Origin: Mactra quadrangularis
Taxonomy: Eukaryota > Mollusca > Bivalvia > Venerida > Mactridae
DNA length: 64,000 nucleotides
Reading direction: 5' to 3'
Assembly: GCA_025267735.1 (NCBI GenBank)
Contig: CM046307.1
Span: forward strand, 60,631,395-60,695,394
Part shown: one piece after another, positions 1 through 13,839 of the stretch
How positions within the stretch are numbered: the first letter of the stretch is position 1
Layout: every line of letters starts with the position of its first letter
Notes under the pieces: model-generated
What the model saw: the letters and a program-made list of their open reading frames with translations, nothing else
What the model was told of the DNA's origin: nothing
Database searches by the model: none
Program-made: the position numbers and the translations under genes

Positions 1-230
1 CAGCTGAAATCATCAGTTATCATTGGCGTCCGCGCCGAAGCGCGACGCCCCTTATGGAATGAAATCAGATTTTGTGAAAGGGCAACTGCAAAATCTCGGA
101 CATTTTCCATCAGGCATAATAGCCGATTATGAAGGGTCCTCCTAAAACGCAGACCGCTTAACTGACGAGTTAAATAAAGAGCGATTATGTTCTTAACTGA
201 CGAGTTAAATAAAGAAGGGATTAAAATTGA
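1..230. other. Window start: open fragment and 24-bp direct repeat
   Basis: The first ~135 bases are less AT-rich than what follows and are open on the + strand from base 1 to a TGA, about 44 codons (contains WNEIRFCERATAKS). This could be the end of a terminal exon or a repeat fragment; I do not recognise it. It is followed by two copies of a ~24-bp direct repeat at about 158-181 and 192-215. Each copy holds the imperfect palindrome TTAACTGACGAGTTAA followed by AATAAA, so the repeat supplies two possible polyadenylation hexamers. Confidence 0.35.
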
Positions 231-901
231 CTGTATTGCTTGCGTATTTTGTTGATATTGGTGTTTTTTACAACGCTTATGATGACATTGTGATATATTA
301 TCTAATTAAATAATGCCATTTTAAGAAATTATGATTAGAATTAGATAAAATATTGTTTAAGAAATGGCAAAATAGATACTAAAAAGTAGAAAATTGAGAT
401 TGCGATGTTTATAATCTACATTAATAATAATTTTTCACCAATTTATTAATAATAGTGTAGTTAACAATTACCCAAGACGTATTTTCCAAAAAAAATTATA
501 AAATATGCTAACCTTAACCAACAAGATCTGTTCTCCTAGTTAATTATCCGTAAGTACATTTCTTACTTTTAAACATTCTTTTAGACGCCTTTGGTGCTTT
601 GCATCAATGTTTTTTCTTGTAATTTGTTTTGTTCTACAGTTAAAATATATAAATGCTTATACATTTACAATAAATGAAATCAGCATTTTATACATCATAA
701 CTTTAATATGTTTTTGCTATCATAAGAAATGGGTGATTTTTTTCAAATTACAGAATAATAGTTTTGTCAAAATGTTAGTATAAAGCCCAAGATCGTATGA
801 TGGCTATGATATCTTAACATTCGTATTGTTTTACAATAGCAAAACAATTTTTCAATAGGTGTTGTTCAGTTTTTAACTTAAACATATATTGATTATTACA
901 G

Positions 902-2003
902 ATATTGGACATTTATTGACGATCCGAGGAATATAGCATGGTTAGTAGCCTTTCTTGTGATTCTGATTATTGCTGCTGTAATTGTTGCATACTTGGTGAT
1001 AACAGCCAAATCAGCGACTGGTGGATTGAAATGCCAATGGTAAGTCGATCTATAGTAAACACTACAACCACTTTGAATGTAAAAGAAAAACACTAACCTC
1101 AAGACGGAAAATAAAATCAAAGCGCTGAAAGCACTGGAGTTGTTCGACTTAGAAAACATGTGTAGCTGTAGTCACTTGTTGCGGTCAGAAAATGGAATTA
1201 GAGTATGTAGAATAACATTTTGCCTCTATAAAGATAGACTGCAGAACTCTAATTGTATGAAATGTACCAGCAAAATGGTGCTGTTTGTACACATGTACTT
1301 GATTACTGTACATAATAATACAATACATTGCATTGGAATACCAGCAAAAGAAACTGACTAACCTCTACGCAATGCCACTTTCCGGAAATTCATTAAAGTG
1401 GCTTTGTAGAGAATGTAGCTTTGTCAAGAAGTTTTAAGTCAACCTATTATTTAGGAAAAAACTAAAAATGCATGTATGTATTCCAATAGATAGCATGCCG
1501 GACTTTAAATGTGGTGAGTGTTGTCCTGATCTTGGTTAGCAGTATTAGAGTTTTACGAAAGAAGTGGTTTGCATGCGCTGTTAAAAGATTATCAAGTTAT
1601 TCTAACTCCTTTAGTACTTTAAGGAGTTATGAGAATTACAATGTTCGAGTTTGATCGACGGACGTAAAAACTTATATCAAAACGTTACCTACTATGTTAA
1701 AATATGCCCATTTATAATTAGTCACGTAAAAAGTAAACATGGCATTTGTTTTGAGTATTTAACTACACCAAGGAACTTGTGCTTAGACTCTACTAGTAAG
1801 CTATACGTCTGTTAAGCATTACTTATTCTTATTTCAAGTTATTATCATTAGGTAGATGGATATTGAAAAAAAAACTTTAACATTCTCTTGCTTACATTTT
1901 ATTTGTTATATTTAAAGCTGTAGAATACGAAGAGCATTCACACCTGAAAAAACTGAAAGGCGAAGAAGACCAAGAAGTCCTGTTTTTCTGGGACAAACCA
2001 GAC
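902..2003 (+). CDS. Two candidate exons of a single-pass membrane protein (partial)
   Basis: Exon a (902-1039) follows a TTATTACAG acceptor and ends at GTAAGT. It encodes 45 residues: YWTFIDDPRNIAW, then a strongly hydrophobic stretch (LVAFLVILIIAAVIVAYLVI) typical of a transmembrane helix, then KSATGGLKCQ. Exon b (1918-2003) follows AAAG and ends at GTAAGT. In the phase set by exon a it reads CCRIRRAFTPEKTERRRR, a Cys- and Arg-rich juxtamembrane tail that fits the positive-inside rule. Exon b is also fully open in another frame (EYEEHSHLKKLKGEED), so the join is not certain. No first or last exon is identifiable here; the 5' part would lie left of the window. Family unknown. Confidence 0.45.
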
Positions 2004-2231
2004 GTAAGTTTAAGCTTGAATGTTATGTTTTTCACCACTATTATTTCATTTTCTATGATTGACTGTTCACTTAACTGATTTCTAGTGAAGTTTCTACCAG
2101 AATTCTGACACTCCAGAGTGGGCCGATACCTTTTTCTATACTATTAATCAATTCATGCTGGTGGCACCACTTCATAAGAGTCACGTATCACAAATGCAAA
2201 ATAAAAGCGTGCTACTCGGGAGGCTAGAAAT

Positions 2232-2960
2232 TAGGGCTGCAACGATTCGATTCGATACATCGAAACTCGATTGCGAGGGTGCCGATTCGATTTCGATTCG
2301 GGACCTGCGAGTTTCGATTCGATACTGACTTTTAAACATGTCTACATAAGTTATAACGATAAAAACAAAGGCGCACCTAAAAGACAAAGTACGTTGACAG
2401 TGAAACTGGGTTTAACTTAGTTACATTTCTCTAAAGCTTCCAATACGATTTAACAAGCATGGAAACTCTGTTCCAAATATTTATTCATGCCCCCATTTGC
2501 TACGCAAATTGGGTCGGTGTGATTGAATTTTACCTGTCAAGTTTCGATGTTAGTTAATTCAAATTTAAATATATTTCCCAACAAAGCGTAGGTTTATGTT
2601 AAATGTACGGAAGTATATCAAGAACTGCATCTTTCTACAATTTATGCTCCATGCTGTCTATACGTTTTTAGTCGAAATTACAATTATAATACATTTTCGC
2701 GAACTTTACATTCGTACCCAATCCATTTCGTACTTGAAAAAAGCAAATATAAATTTAGCAGATTTTCGAGTTTCGTGTTATCAAATTTCAGTAACACTTT
2801 TAGTATATCCATATTATTTAGTTTTAAGCTCAAATAAATGTATAAATGCATATTTGAAGTAAATTATATTATTAAATGAATCGAATCGAAAAAAATCGAA
2901 TCGAAAGAAAATGTATCGAATCGCATCGAATCGACTTTCCGGTGAATCGTTGCAGCACTA
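2232..2960. mobile_element. hAT-type MITE with perfect 8-bp target duplication
   Basis: The left end TAGGGCTGCAACGATTC and the right end (reverse complement TAGTGCTGCAACGATTC) form a 17-bp terminal inverted repeat with one mismatch. Both ends continue into TCGAT/TCGAA-rich subterminal repeats. The element is flanked by the direct repeat CTAGAAAT (2224-2231 and 2961-2968). An 8-bp duplication with a (C/T)AGGGCTG-like end is the hAT hallmark. There is no transposase, so it is non-autonomous. The host sequence it interrupts resumes at 2969. Confidence 0.85.
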
Positions 2961-2968
2961 CTAGAAAT

Positions 2969-3085
2969 GCAAGTACTTCACCAGTCTCAACCGACTACAG
3001 ATGTTCAACTTGTGGAGGATATTTCCGAGCCCGGATTGGACTCATCATTCATCTCCGGACACATAGGATGAACTCGACAAATTGA
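2969..3085 (+). pseudogene. C2H2 finger fragment, probably a LINE C-terminus
   Basis: The + strand reads TDYRCSTCGGYFRARIGL followed by IIHLRTHR and a stop. This is a single C-x2-C...H-x3-H finger of the 'RIGL..H.R' type found near the C-terminus of many LINE ORF2 products. The frame is short, and just upstream it is interrupted by the hAT MITE insertion, so this is most likely a dead 3' end of a retrotransposon. A host zinc-finger exon is less likely because no acceptor or partner exon is apparent. Confidence 0.4.
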
Positions 3086-3373
3086 AAACATAGTCATTGT
3101 CGATGACGACAGACGAACACCAGATACCATATTTAACATATTCAATGATAGTGTTTATTATTCAAAATTAATGAGTATAACACCATTGTCACTTACTATC
3201 AAGGTATTAATTGAGTGTTTTTGTTTTTCCCTATTTTAGATTTTCCTCAAATAAGTAAGTATAATGTTCAAAGTGTATAAAGTATCGTTAACATTTACAT
3301 TAACATTTACAATTTGTTAAATTTATGTACCTTATTTTCTAATAATACATAATTAAGTTCATGTATTTGATTG

Positions 3374-3755
<382 letters not shown>

Positions 3756-3799
3756 ATATATATTTTATATGTGTGTATGGGCTGATGGCCTTGTAACAC

Positions 3800-5050
3800 T
3801 TTGAAATAAAGAAGAACTTACTTACATTTACAACATTTGTAATGACAACATATTTTTCTAAAATACATTTGGCGCGTGTCTTATTGCAATTGTAGTGTAG
3901 GACAGAGGAAAAGTCATGTAAATTACATTCCAGTATTCATATTTTGTAGATATAGATGATTTTCTACAATTGCAATAGATGATATATAACCTTGTGTTAC
4001 TGATAAAACATACTAGACATTTCAGTAACACAAACTGTAATAGTTTAATGTCTGCATTTTGTACTTATATGTTTTTATTTTATTTTGTTTTTATTATAGA
4101 ACCTAATTAGATGGTGATCCGACTTTGAATGTCCCATGAAATCACGTTGTTTCAATATTACTCTGCCGTCATTGTAAATATTTTACTGTTTTACATACAT
4201 CAATGGGCTCATTCGTGGTAGAAGACGGCGCGATCAAACGCTTGTTAATCTCATCATTTATGGATGGATGTACATCGTCAATACATGTATAGTTTATGTG
4301 AGATATAAGTCATTTTGCGCTTGTTATAACAGTTAAACGCTTGAGTTAAACTTGTGTCATTTACGGGGCTAGTAATGACCCAAATGATTCAATTACTTCA
4401 CTTTCATTAAATAGAGGCCAGCGACAACGAGCAAGTCACATTATTTAGACACTCCTGTTTGTGCCAGTCCAATGTTTTAGGATAATATAACTGTGAAACA
4501 TTGTATCAAGCGCTCGTGATTGAATGAACTATTGTGTTATAACATACACCGATTGCAAGTGATAATTAATTCAATAGCTTTATTGTTTTGTGCTATAGTT
4601 TGTTATTGATTATTATACTTAAAAATATTAATCTTTTAAATTATTTCAAACCACCTGGCATACACTTTGTCTTGATTCATATTATTTAGAAACATATACT
4701 GTATTTCTTGGTTTTTAGTTTTATTATGTAAGAATAATATTAAGTTCGTTTTCGGATTTCTCCATTATGACTTGTTGTTTACTACTCCTTTTATCAATGA
4801 TGGTTGTTAATAATTATCAGGACATGGAAAGTATCTTTATGAGATCCAGGTGTGAATATATGTATTAAATAAGTAATTTAATACAGGCCCTGATAATTTT
4901 CCACGGCTGGTCGTGTTTGCCCGAGACCAAAGGCCAAGGGCCAATGCGACTGTCTCGACGAAAAATAACAGGGTCTATATCGAATCACTTATTTTATGAC
5001 AACTTTATTAAATAACTTTTTATGGACATAGAACTTAATCTGACCTTTAC
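3800..5050. other. Intergenic AT-rich stretch, no gene seen
   Basis: No splice-bounded open frame was found on either strand. At 4884-4978 a short imperfect inverted pair (CAGGCCCTGATAATTTT against AAAATAACAGGGTCT) flanks a G/C-richer core and looks like a small non-autonomous DNA element, without a clear target duplication. Confidence 0.4.
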
Positions 5051-5058
5051 AAAAACTA

Positions 5059-8000
5059 TTAATTTTGAGCAAAATCTGCAGTCACCCTTTGATGTTCGTC
5101 GGCTTTTGCTTTGTTTTTCCTACAAGTTGTGACGAAATAAGACAGGCTGTAAACGACTGATGCAAGGTATGGTATGGTATACCACCATGATGCCAGAAAA
5201 ATGGTAAAAACGACAGGATAACAAGTTTGGTCCCGCTTCGTTTTCAATTGACGATTATTTTTGTTGCGTGAATCCAAACTATAGGTAAGCAAAACAATGG
5301 TCCAGCTGGTGTTATACAACCGAGGAAAAAGAATTTCATGCCCTTTCAGAAGATACCAAAGTCAATATGTAATGTGAGATGTGAATGGAGAAATCGATAG
5401 GGAAACTAAGTACAAACATTCCGCCATCTTGGAATACTTCTTTCTTTTCTAACGTACACCGTTACTAAGTGAGCATATTTTCTTTCTATGTGCACGTTGT
5501 TTTAATCAGCATTTGTTTTGTCAAAGATATGGCAAGTTTAAGATGGCAAAAAGCTAAATTTCAACAATCTAGATTCATTTAACCAATTTAATGAATTTAA
5601 ACAGTAACAATTTGTATAATCTTGTTTTTGCAGAATTTGCATTCTTGCTAATGTAACTTCAAGAGCCTTTTTCAGTAAGTTTACTGAGAACCTACCTTTT
5701 TCCTTGGCAATACCATGAGCTATATATGTATATAGATAATTGTGTACTTTGTAGGCAACATTGTTGAGTTGAAGGGTGGGTTGAAGTTTTTCACCAAGAC
5801 AGTCTGTTATTGTTTCTTCATACATACACCTATTGCGGCAGGTGTGACGTAGGTACACCCTAGATCCTGGTTTAAAGCCCAGTGGCTATTGTTTTGTTGT
5901 TTTGCTGCTGTCCGTTTCAAGTAGGAAACCCCTTATGTTCTTGCTTTCGATAGACCAACTCTACTACTTTTTTATTTGATAGTTTATTGTTTGCATTAGA
6001 TACAATAATATCAACCATTTTATATCATTAAGTATTACAATATAAGATGAAAACTAGAAGCATCATATATATGTGTTGTATTGCCTTTATAGATATTAGT
6101 TATTTCTGTCATAGAATCACATTCTTGATAAGCGATCTGAAAATATATAAAATGTATTAATATAAAAGCTAAAAGAAAGCGGATAGCGATTAGTACAGCA
6201 GTATCTTAATTATTGAAATAATTGGAGAACCAACGGCATTCTACACCACGGTCTAAAATATTGAGACGGCAATGATAGTAACAATGGAAAACACAACTCA
6301 AGAATAACTAGTATAGAAAGTCAATATCCTGTATAACGAACAATGTCTACATGCCATATTTACATCAGAACAATCCTTGAGCCGAGATTATGGATACCTT
6401 TACCCAATTTTATAAATCAACTATACGGTATTGGACTTCAAATTCGGGGTTTATTTGGCGATTACTACATAATTATAACCAAATACTCAGCCATTATGGG
6501 AAAACTTTTCCTTTATGAAATACCTTGGCTATTATGAGATTGGTTTCGAATCTCTAATGGCCGAGTTTTTTTAAAAGTAGTAGTTGGCCGCCATTTTTAA
6601 TGTAGGTACAATCTGAGTGATTTGATAGGGACCATGTTCAATAAATTTTAACCCTTTGGTGTTATCATTTATCTATTGTACTATTTCACAAATTGTATAG
6701 TTAATTAATAAAATTGTAAATACAAAAGTGTTTTGTGACGTATCAGATTGTACTAACATTCAGAATGACGGCATTTTTTATGTGGAAAGAAAAACACGGT
6801 CATTATGAGATTAGGAACCTATCTAATATAACTGTCTTCAGCCAAATAACAATGCAAACACTTAATTATTAACATTATATAACAGTAAGTAAAGTAAGTA
6901 AGTAAATTGTTTATTATAGTGACTAGTACGCATTTACAACTCATTCATTTGTGCTTGATAAGATAATTTCTAAGTTAGAAACTTTATATGATAGAGCTGA
7001 CCAAACGCGAGTAACCAAGAGGCTAAAGACCTATTACAAAGGCATTACCCAGACCTGATTAAAGGTGCTGGCGATCATTAAAAAAATATGACAGCAAAAA
7101 TAAAACGGGTATGAACTACGTTCTTATACATGCATGTATTCAAAATGAGGAATATATTTACCGTTATTCCATTATCAACACATTTAATGAAGACAGCAGC
7201 TAATCCAACGTTGTCTCTATATCCAGGTGTTGACTCAGTAAATGAAGCTATTGGTGTGTAAGCATGAAGTGTTTCACAATTGTCCATTACCTATGAAATA
7301 AAGTATTTTCTGACGGTTAAGCAAATCACATTTGGCGGGCTAACCAGTGATGTTCATATTTCAACCAATGAATCCGTAATTTTAATTCATTAAAAGTGTT
7401 GACAGTGTGTTAACCCCCCTCCCCCCCAAAAAAAAACAACCAGTGCCACTATTTCAGATACAAGATATACAACATGTATAAGATTTTGCAACCTCTTTCT
7501 ACTAAAAGGTATTATTATAGCTGATATATCGCATCAATAAAGGCTACAAAGCCATTCTAAATTTACCTGAAATAATATCGAAAAGCTGTCAATGTTTATT
7601 TTTACTCCTTGTTGTTTCATCTTTGTTATGTGCACAATAACCTAAGTCAGTACAAAATTGGTTAACTAAAGTAAATGTCTTGAAGACTGGATATTGATAT
7701 AACAATCATGTTATGATCAGTGTTGATATAAGATATACTTTATATAATTGCAATAGTCAACAAAAGTGATGTAATATGGTGATTAGGGATTCGATATTGA
7801 CTTCAATAAATCGCAATATCTTTGATCACAATATCATAAAATGTTGATGCCAAGTTGCTTAAAATAGGGTTTGTAAGAAATTAAAACACTCGTCTATGTT
7901 AGTATTTAATTTACGATTAGTCAAGCGTGCGTGGAGAGTATCCTTGTGCAAACTTAGGTTTTCAGAATTTTATAATCTCATTGCATAGCAAATTGTCTGA

Positions 8001-9476
8001 TCCTTTGCAATAGACATTTTTGAAGTACATTTAAAAAAACAAAGATGGCTGCCAATTTTGAAGCCAAATTTTTAAAGTAATTAAGTTCATGGTGGTTTGT
8101 TTAAGGTTCGACTTTAGCAAGAATATATTAAAACTAAAATTGAAGAAAATACATTTGGACCCTTTTTCCAATCCTCTGGTAGGCTGACGTCACATGTTGA
8201 TAATACATAAGCTTCGCTAGATGCTCTTGAACCAGATGGACAAGGATAGGCGAATGCATTGGTAATTACACGTTCAACAGCTACATCAAATATTACATCA
8301 TATTTACGACAGCTAACTTTAGTGTCTGTAATATGAATAGGAAAACATTTACTCTCCCAGATACAGTCCAAGGGGTCACGAGTTAAACGAGGTAAACTTC
8401 TTTAAAAATTCACTATTCAATGCCTTTAATAGTATAGATTCAAGAAACAATATCATTATAAGAATTGTGGAAGGTTACCATTACAGTTCCAGAACCTAAA
8501 GGCTTGAAGCTTGCATTTTTGAATTGTGACCTCAAGATCATAGTTTTTATAAGCTTAAAAATAAAGTGAAATCTTTACACGAACATAAAACAATAAGGGT
8601 TTGTGATTTGCACAGTGGAGGTCTGCTAAATTTGGAATACTCTACTCTTTCCGTTCGATTTGACGATTTTCCTTTTTGTAGATCTAAGCAGATATTCCGA
8701 GCGTTCCGCTCGATATTTTTGCAGAGGTTTGAAGATTCACGTGACATTCGCTAAACAATCATGGCGGCCAGTGAAAAGCAATAGTTACAATTACATATAA
8801 ATCAACAAAAATGGCTAAGAAGGCCTTCAAAACTAGTATTTTTATTAGTATAGGAAGCACCTACAAGGTTAATAGTAATGCAACTCTTGTATGTGACCCT
8901 CTCTCAAAAAGTTGAAAATAGTCGTCGACGAACTATCATAACTTCATAATTTATGGCAGCTGCCATCTTGGATTTGTTCTTCGCGTGTTCGATTAACAAG
9001 CCTATTCCGGAAATTGAAGAAGAACATTTCCATCGAAAAACCTAAATGATATCGGTTTTTCCCCTTCATTAAGGTGTATGGAAAAGTTGACGGTCATGTT
9101 GAAGTGTAAATGATGACTGGTTAAAGCCAAAAAGTCAAGGAATGGTAGATTAGGTGAGCTCATCATCGTAAAAAGTTAGTAAACATTATTGAGTCGACGC
9201 GTCGTATAACCCAATAGAAATGTTTTGTTAAAGTCCTACCGATAGTTGTAGAAATTGTCGAAACTGTTGATGTTATTGTTGCTGTTTCCGTGGAAGAAAC
9301 AGACTCAGTGGATAATGGTGAAGTTAAAAGTACACTTGTTGTGTTCACTGCTGGTGTATTGGTTGGTAGCGACGACGACAATATAGATGATGATGGTGAT
9401 TTTGGTGATAATGTTAAGAGATCTGAAGGTGATGTTACCACTTTAGTAGAAAAAGCTTCAGGTCCATCAGTCGTAT
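5059..9476 (-). CDS. Candidate 3' exons of a Ser/Thr-rich, Cys-containing surface protein
   Basis: Read on the - strand from high to low coordinates. 9476-9240: 78 codons after TTTTTTCTGCAG, ending at GTAGGA, very rich in Ser and Thr (SSSILSSSLPTNT, SSTETATITSTVS), so mucin-like and probably O-glycosylated. About 8399-8148: contains LDCIWESKCFPIHITD, VERVITNAFAYPCPSGS and VLSTCDVSLPEDWKK, an ectodomain-like Cys pattern, with a weak GTATTT donor. 7641-7567: 25 codons (VIVHITKMKQQGVKI). 7290-7162: 43 codons (VMDNCETLHAYTPIAS), phase 0 with the preceding exon. About 5859-5696: Cys-rich (HTCRNRCMYEETITDC), lower confidence. 5278-5059: terminal exon with a membrane helix (PVVFTIFLASWWYTIPYLAS), a tail rich in Lys and Arg, and a TAA stop. 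Not every phase joins, so at least one exon is unseen. Family not recognised; a type I membrane receptor or adhesion protein is an inference. Confidence 0.45.
6022..6139 (-). CDS. Possible alternative terminal exon
   Basis: On the - strand an acceptor ATATATTTTCAG is followed by an open frame reading IAYQECDSMTEITNIYKG then NTTHIYDASSFHLIL and a stop. It lies between the candidate exons at 5696-5859 and 7162-7290 and could be an alternative 3' end of that gene. There is no other support. Confidence 0.25.
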
Positions 9477-9703
9477 CTGCAGAAAAAAAGCAAGTAAGCT
9501 TACAGCTTCTTGTATAGTATTGTTAAGATCTTATTATTAGTTTTAAATATCGACTTAAAATGTTTGACAAAAATAATCTAACATGATCGTGACTAGTACT
9601 AGAACAGAACGTACAGATCCTAATCTTTATTTTGTAAACACATGTTACATCTATAGATGTAAATATAGCCAAAGCTTTTATAGTACTCTATATAAAGTTT
9701 TTG

Positions 9704-9935
9704 GCATAGGTCATATAACGGCGGTCAGTCAACCTTCTCACTGTTCCTGGAAAGGCTAAATCTCTGGCTATTAACCAACTACTAGGCGTAGTATACATTC
9801 GTCAGTGACAGACAACTTCCCTTATGATTAAGAATCTGTGGAAGGAGGGAGAATGGCCGTAGTCATAAATTCATGACCAAGCCCTATGAAAGTGAGCCCC
9901 GATCGGGAATCGACCTCTGATCAATAGACTAGGGT
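9704..9935 (-). mobile_element. tRNA-derived SINE, family 1 (reverse copy)
   Basis: The reverse complement carries a tRNA B-box-like GGTCGATTCCCGATC, then the body shared with the copies at 16249 and 62668 (TCATGACCAAG..., TGTCACTGACGAATG, CTTTCCAGGAACAG, TTGACTGACCGCCGTTATAT). Moderately diverged from the + strand copies. Confidence 0.7.
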
Positions 9936-10919
9936 GGCGATACTCTATAAAGTAACATTTGTATAATTAAGATAACGGTTTCACTTTTTGGTTATAGTTT
10001 TTGCTGTAATTTACGCGTCAATTTTGTTTCCGAGCTAAAGCCGTTTGTTGACAACATCCTGTGCCATTAACTCCTATACTTCAGAGTAGCCCGATTATAT
10101 TGTTAGTAAACTGTAAAAGAGTTAAATTACCATAAAAAGTAAAATGAAAATATCTTAGCGAATCAAAGGCCCCAATAAGGTTTAGCAATATCGTGATTGT
10201 AATAGAAGCGTGAACATTGCAGCAAACCATATAATAAAATATTTTGTGTACTACATACATATGTAACATTGGCATACATATTCATTTCCACTGGAGTATG
10301 CATCTGTAATTATAACAAAAATACATACTAGTATTGAAATACTTTACCATTCACAACGTTCAATCAAATATGTTGCATCTAATTTCCCATAACGTTGATA
10401 AAATAGAGTCAAATAAACGAAGATAAAAATGGAAAGATATATCATGCATTCGGTTCACTCTAAAACATGTTAAAACTGTCTATTCAAGATTAAAAAAGTA
10501 ACTTTATACGATGAGTAAATAGTAAAAATATCTTATTCCGAAATCGACAAATATCCTGTTTTTTTCTTACATGTTTAGGAATACTTTACATCAATAGTAC
10601 ACAGATCGTTTTGTTGTCTGTGACCTAGAGAGGTTTTGTTTACATTTTAGAATATTTCGTTGTTTTTTCCTACAAGACATCACTTTATCTGATAGTAAGT
10701 TCTCAATTATGAAATTAGACATGTTGCTGATACACATTATATTGACTTTGTATTTATTACGTGCCACTATTTGCTATAATGAATATAGCCAGTTATCCAA
10801 TTTATTGCAATGGCCCTGCACCTATACCATACGGTCATGTAACTTTTTATCATTCTTTTATTAATCTGAACCTGTCAAAGAAAACACATCTACTAAACTT
10901 CACTGTGGAAAGAAGAAAA

Positions 10920-13700
10920 GAACTTCATGTATTTATGTATTGTACTGTGTGGAGATGTACAACCCCACCCAAGTCCATTCAATATTGATGAATGTAATTC
11001 TTCAGATAATAACAAACGTGGTCTTCATATTATTCATGTCAATGCTATAAGTTTAATTTCTAAACTTGATGAACTACGACTGTTTGCATGTAGAACAAAG
11101 GCTGCTTATATTTGTATATCTGAAACATGGCTCGACTTATCTGTACCTGACAATGAAATATCAATTGTCAACTTCTGCTTACAACATAAGGATAGAAACC
11201 GACATGGTAGAGTTGTATGCCTTTATGTTCGAAGTGACTTATCTTTTAACTGTCGGGGATCTTAAACACAACGACCAGAAGCTGCATGGATTGAAATAAT
11301 TTTACCAAAATCTAAACCACTTTTATGTGGTTTTATATATAGACCTCCAGAACAATTAGACTTTTATAATATTCTTGATAATGTGTGTTCATCTTGTAGT
11401 GATTTTACCATTCTTGAATCCTTTATATTAGGAGATTTTAACACTGATGTTTTAATCCAGTAAAATTGTTCTCTATTTTCCTATTTTAATTCCTTTGTTG
11501 ATATGTTTAATTTTAAACAACTTATTTATGATTATACACGCATTTTTTCAATTAGAGTTCCACTGCCATTGATGTGATTCTTGTTTCTGATCATGAAAAA
11601 GTATGCCAGTCTGGAGTAATACTTGTTTAGTAATCATTCTTCAACATATTGTACTAGAAAAGTGTCTAAATCACCCATTAGTCTTCATAATACTGTTAAT
11701 TTGCATTTCTAAAAATATGATAAAGATACTTTTCAAGCTAACTTATTAGCAGCTGATTGAAGTTAAGTTTTGTTAAATGATAGTGTTCAGAAACTTATAG
11801 TAAATTTAAAGTATTTTTCTTTCTTTAAAACTCTTTCTTTCATTAAAACCATTGCTCCTGTAAATCAAATTCGCATAAAGCAAAGAACAGAGCCATGGAT
11901 GACATCTGAAATATTATGTTTAATAAAACAGAGAGATAAATCCTATAATGATTTAAAGAAAATAAAAATGAAGAAAATTATGAGCAGTTTAAGTCTTAAA
12001 GAAATAAAACACAAGAAACTATACACACTGCCAAAATGAACTATTTCTCTGATACACTTGAGCATAACAAACATGACTCTATGTCACTGTGGAATTCACT
12101 TAAAAGTCTAGGATTACTCTATAAAAAATGTTCTTCATCATCATCTCAAGCTAAAGTAAGTAAAACAATAAATTTAGGTATTTGTTTTGGTAAAAGATAA
12201 TTGCAGAAGCGTTTATTTTTTGTACACCACTGTTGCTGCAAACTTAGCATATAAATTGCCTACATGTGTTAATAAATATGGCAAGAAATGTGTAGCAAAA
12301 CAAATCTGACAAAGGTGGTCATTTAGACAGATTTTTTATAAGTGTCTGAAAAGAAAGGTTTTAGATATTTATTAAGCCTTGGTGTCAATAAATCCACAGG
12401 TTTAGAAAACATTCCATCTCGATTTGTTAAAGATGGTGTTCTATCATAGCCTGTCCGTTGGCTCATGTCATCAATGTGTCATTATTACAAGGTGTTGTAC
12501 CCGAAGATTTAAAATTAGCTAGGGTGGTTTCTCTTTACAAAAAGAACGATAAAACTCATGTTGGCAATTACAGGTCAGTCTCAAGTTTAAATGATATTTT
12601 TTTTTTAAAGTTGTATATGATCCAATTGAACTTCGTTTTAATAAGAACAAGTTATTTTATAAATTTCTTTTATAAATTTCCATCAGGTTTCAGAAGCAGT
12701 TTTTTAACTGACACATGCTTAAATACATCTTACTGATTACATTAGACTTAAAATGGATAAAAGTTATCTTGTTGGTATGATCCTTTTGGATTTACAAAAA
12801 AGCTTTTGACACTGTTGATCATGATATTTTACATATAAAACTTAAAGCATCTGGATTAGGTAATGATATACTTATATGGTTAAAATCACATCTTTCTGAT
12901 CGACACCAGTAAGAAGATGTGGCTGGTACATATTCTACTACTGCTCCTATAAAATGCGGAGTCCCTCAGGGATTCATATGAGGTCCTCTTTAATTTTTAA
13001 TTTATGTAAATGACATGTCTGCTGTCATCAATAGTAAACTTCTTTCATATGCAGATGATTCTAGCATTCTTGTATCGGGTATAAGAATTATACTGAAAAC
13101 AGACTTTCTCTTGATAATTATCTTATGAGTGAATGGTTAATGAACAATAAGTTGTCTTTGCATCTGGGTAAAACCGAGTCCATACTTTTTGGATGCAAGT
13201 TTAAATTTTGATTATTCATGTTCTGTATGGTATTACGGATTGACTCAATCTTTAAAAATAAGTTTTAAACAACTCAGAATGAATTAATAAGATTTGTATT
13301 TATTATGGATTTTATAGCTCATGTAGAGGCCGAACATTTTAGACTTCTTAATTGGTTACCAGTCAAACAGACTCATTCTGAGTCACGTATTTAAAATAAA
13401 ACTTGGTATATCTCCCGCTTATATGTCAAATAACTTTATTTCTCAAGACACCATCCGCAATGATGAAACAAGATCACATAATAAATGAGATTTTTCCTTA
13501 CCAAAAGTCAAAGGTTTGGGATTAAATTTTTTTCGCTACTTGAGCTGTTCATTGCGAAACTCTTTACCATCCAACATCTTACAAATAAAAAACTCTTCAA
13601 ATTTAAAAAAATCTGTGAAACAGTATTTATTAGATTATTTGTCTTAGATCTATGTATGTTTTATTGATTCTTTATTATTTTGGCATGGTCCACATAAACT
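10920..13700 (+). pseudogene. Decayed CR1-like LINE (endonuclease plus reverse transcriptase)
   Basis: Pieces of a non-LTR retrotransposon in the correct order, but broken by frameshifts and stops. 10945-11000: CGDVQPHPSPFN, the CR1-type GDVxPNPGP-like entry to the endonuclease. 11015-11230: endonuclease residues GLHIIHVNAISLISK, AYICISETWLDLS and VCLYVRSDLSFN. 12458-12580: GVVPEDLKLARVVSLYKK and NYRSVSSL. 12790-12840: a KAFDTVDHDIL-like reverse transcriptase block. 12958-13020: GVPQG...VNDMS. 13042-13080: the catalytic YADD box (SYADDSSILVSG). The C-terminal region around 13330-13650 retains NWLPVKQTHS-like sequence. The middle (11.4-12.4 kb) is heavily eroded. It lies within the span of the - strand gene. 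Confidence 0.85.
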
Positions 13701-13839
13701 TTTTTTAATTTTTTTAACCTTCTTAAGTAATAACTGACTAAACTCCACTTGATGTAATATTGATGTTTTATTATTTACTTGACCACCTTAGAAGATGTAT
13801 TTTACCATTTAAGCGTAATACTTAGACAAACAGTGATAA

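Noticed and set aside
158..215. Possible hammerhead ribozyme core (CTGACGAG) in the direct repeats
   Set aside because: The motif CUGANGA is present, but there is no stem II hairpin and no GAAA at the right distance, so the core cannot form.
8547..8754. Open frames on both strands near a GGCGGCCA motif
   Set aside because: No splice sites in phase with the neighbouring - strand exons and no recognisable motifs.
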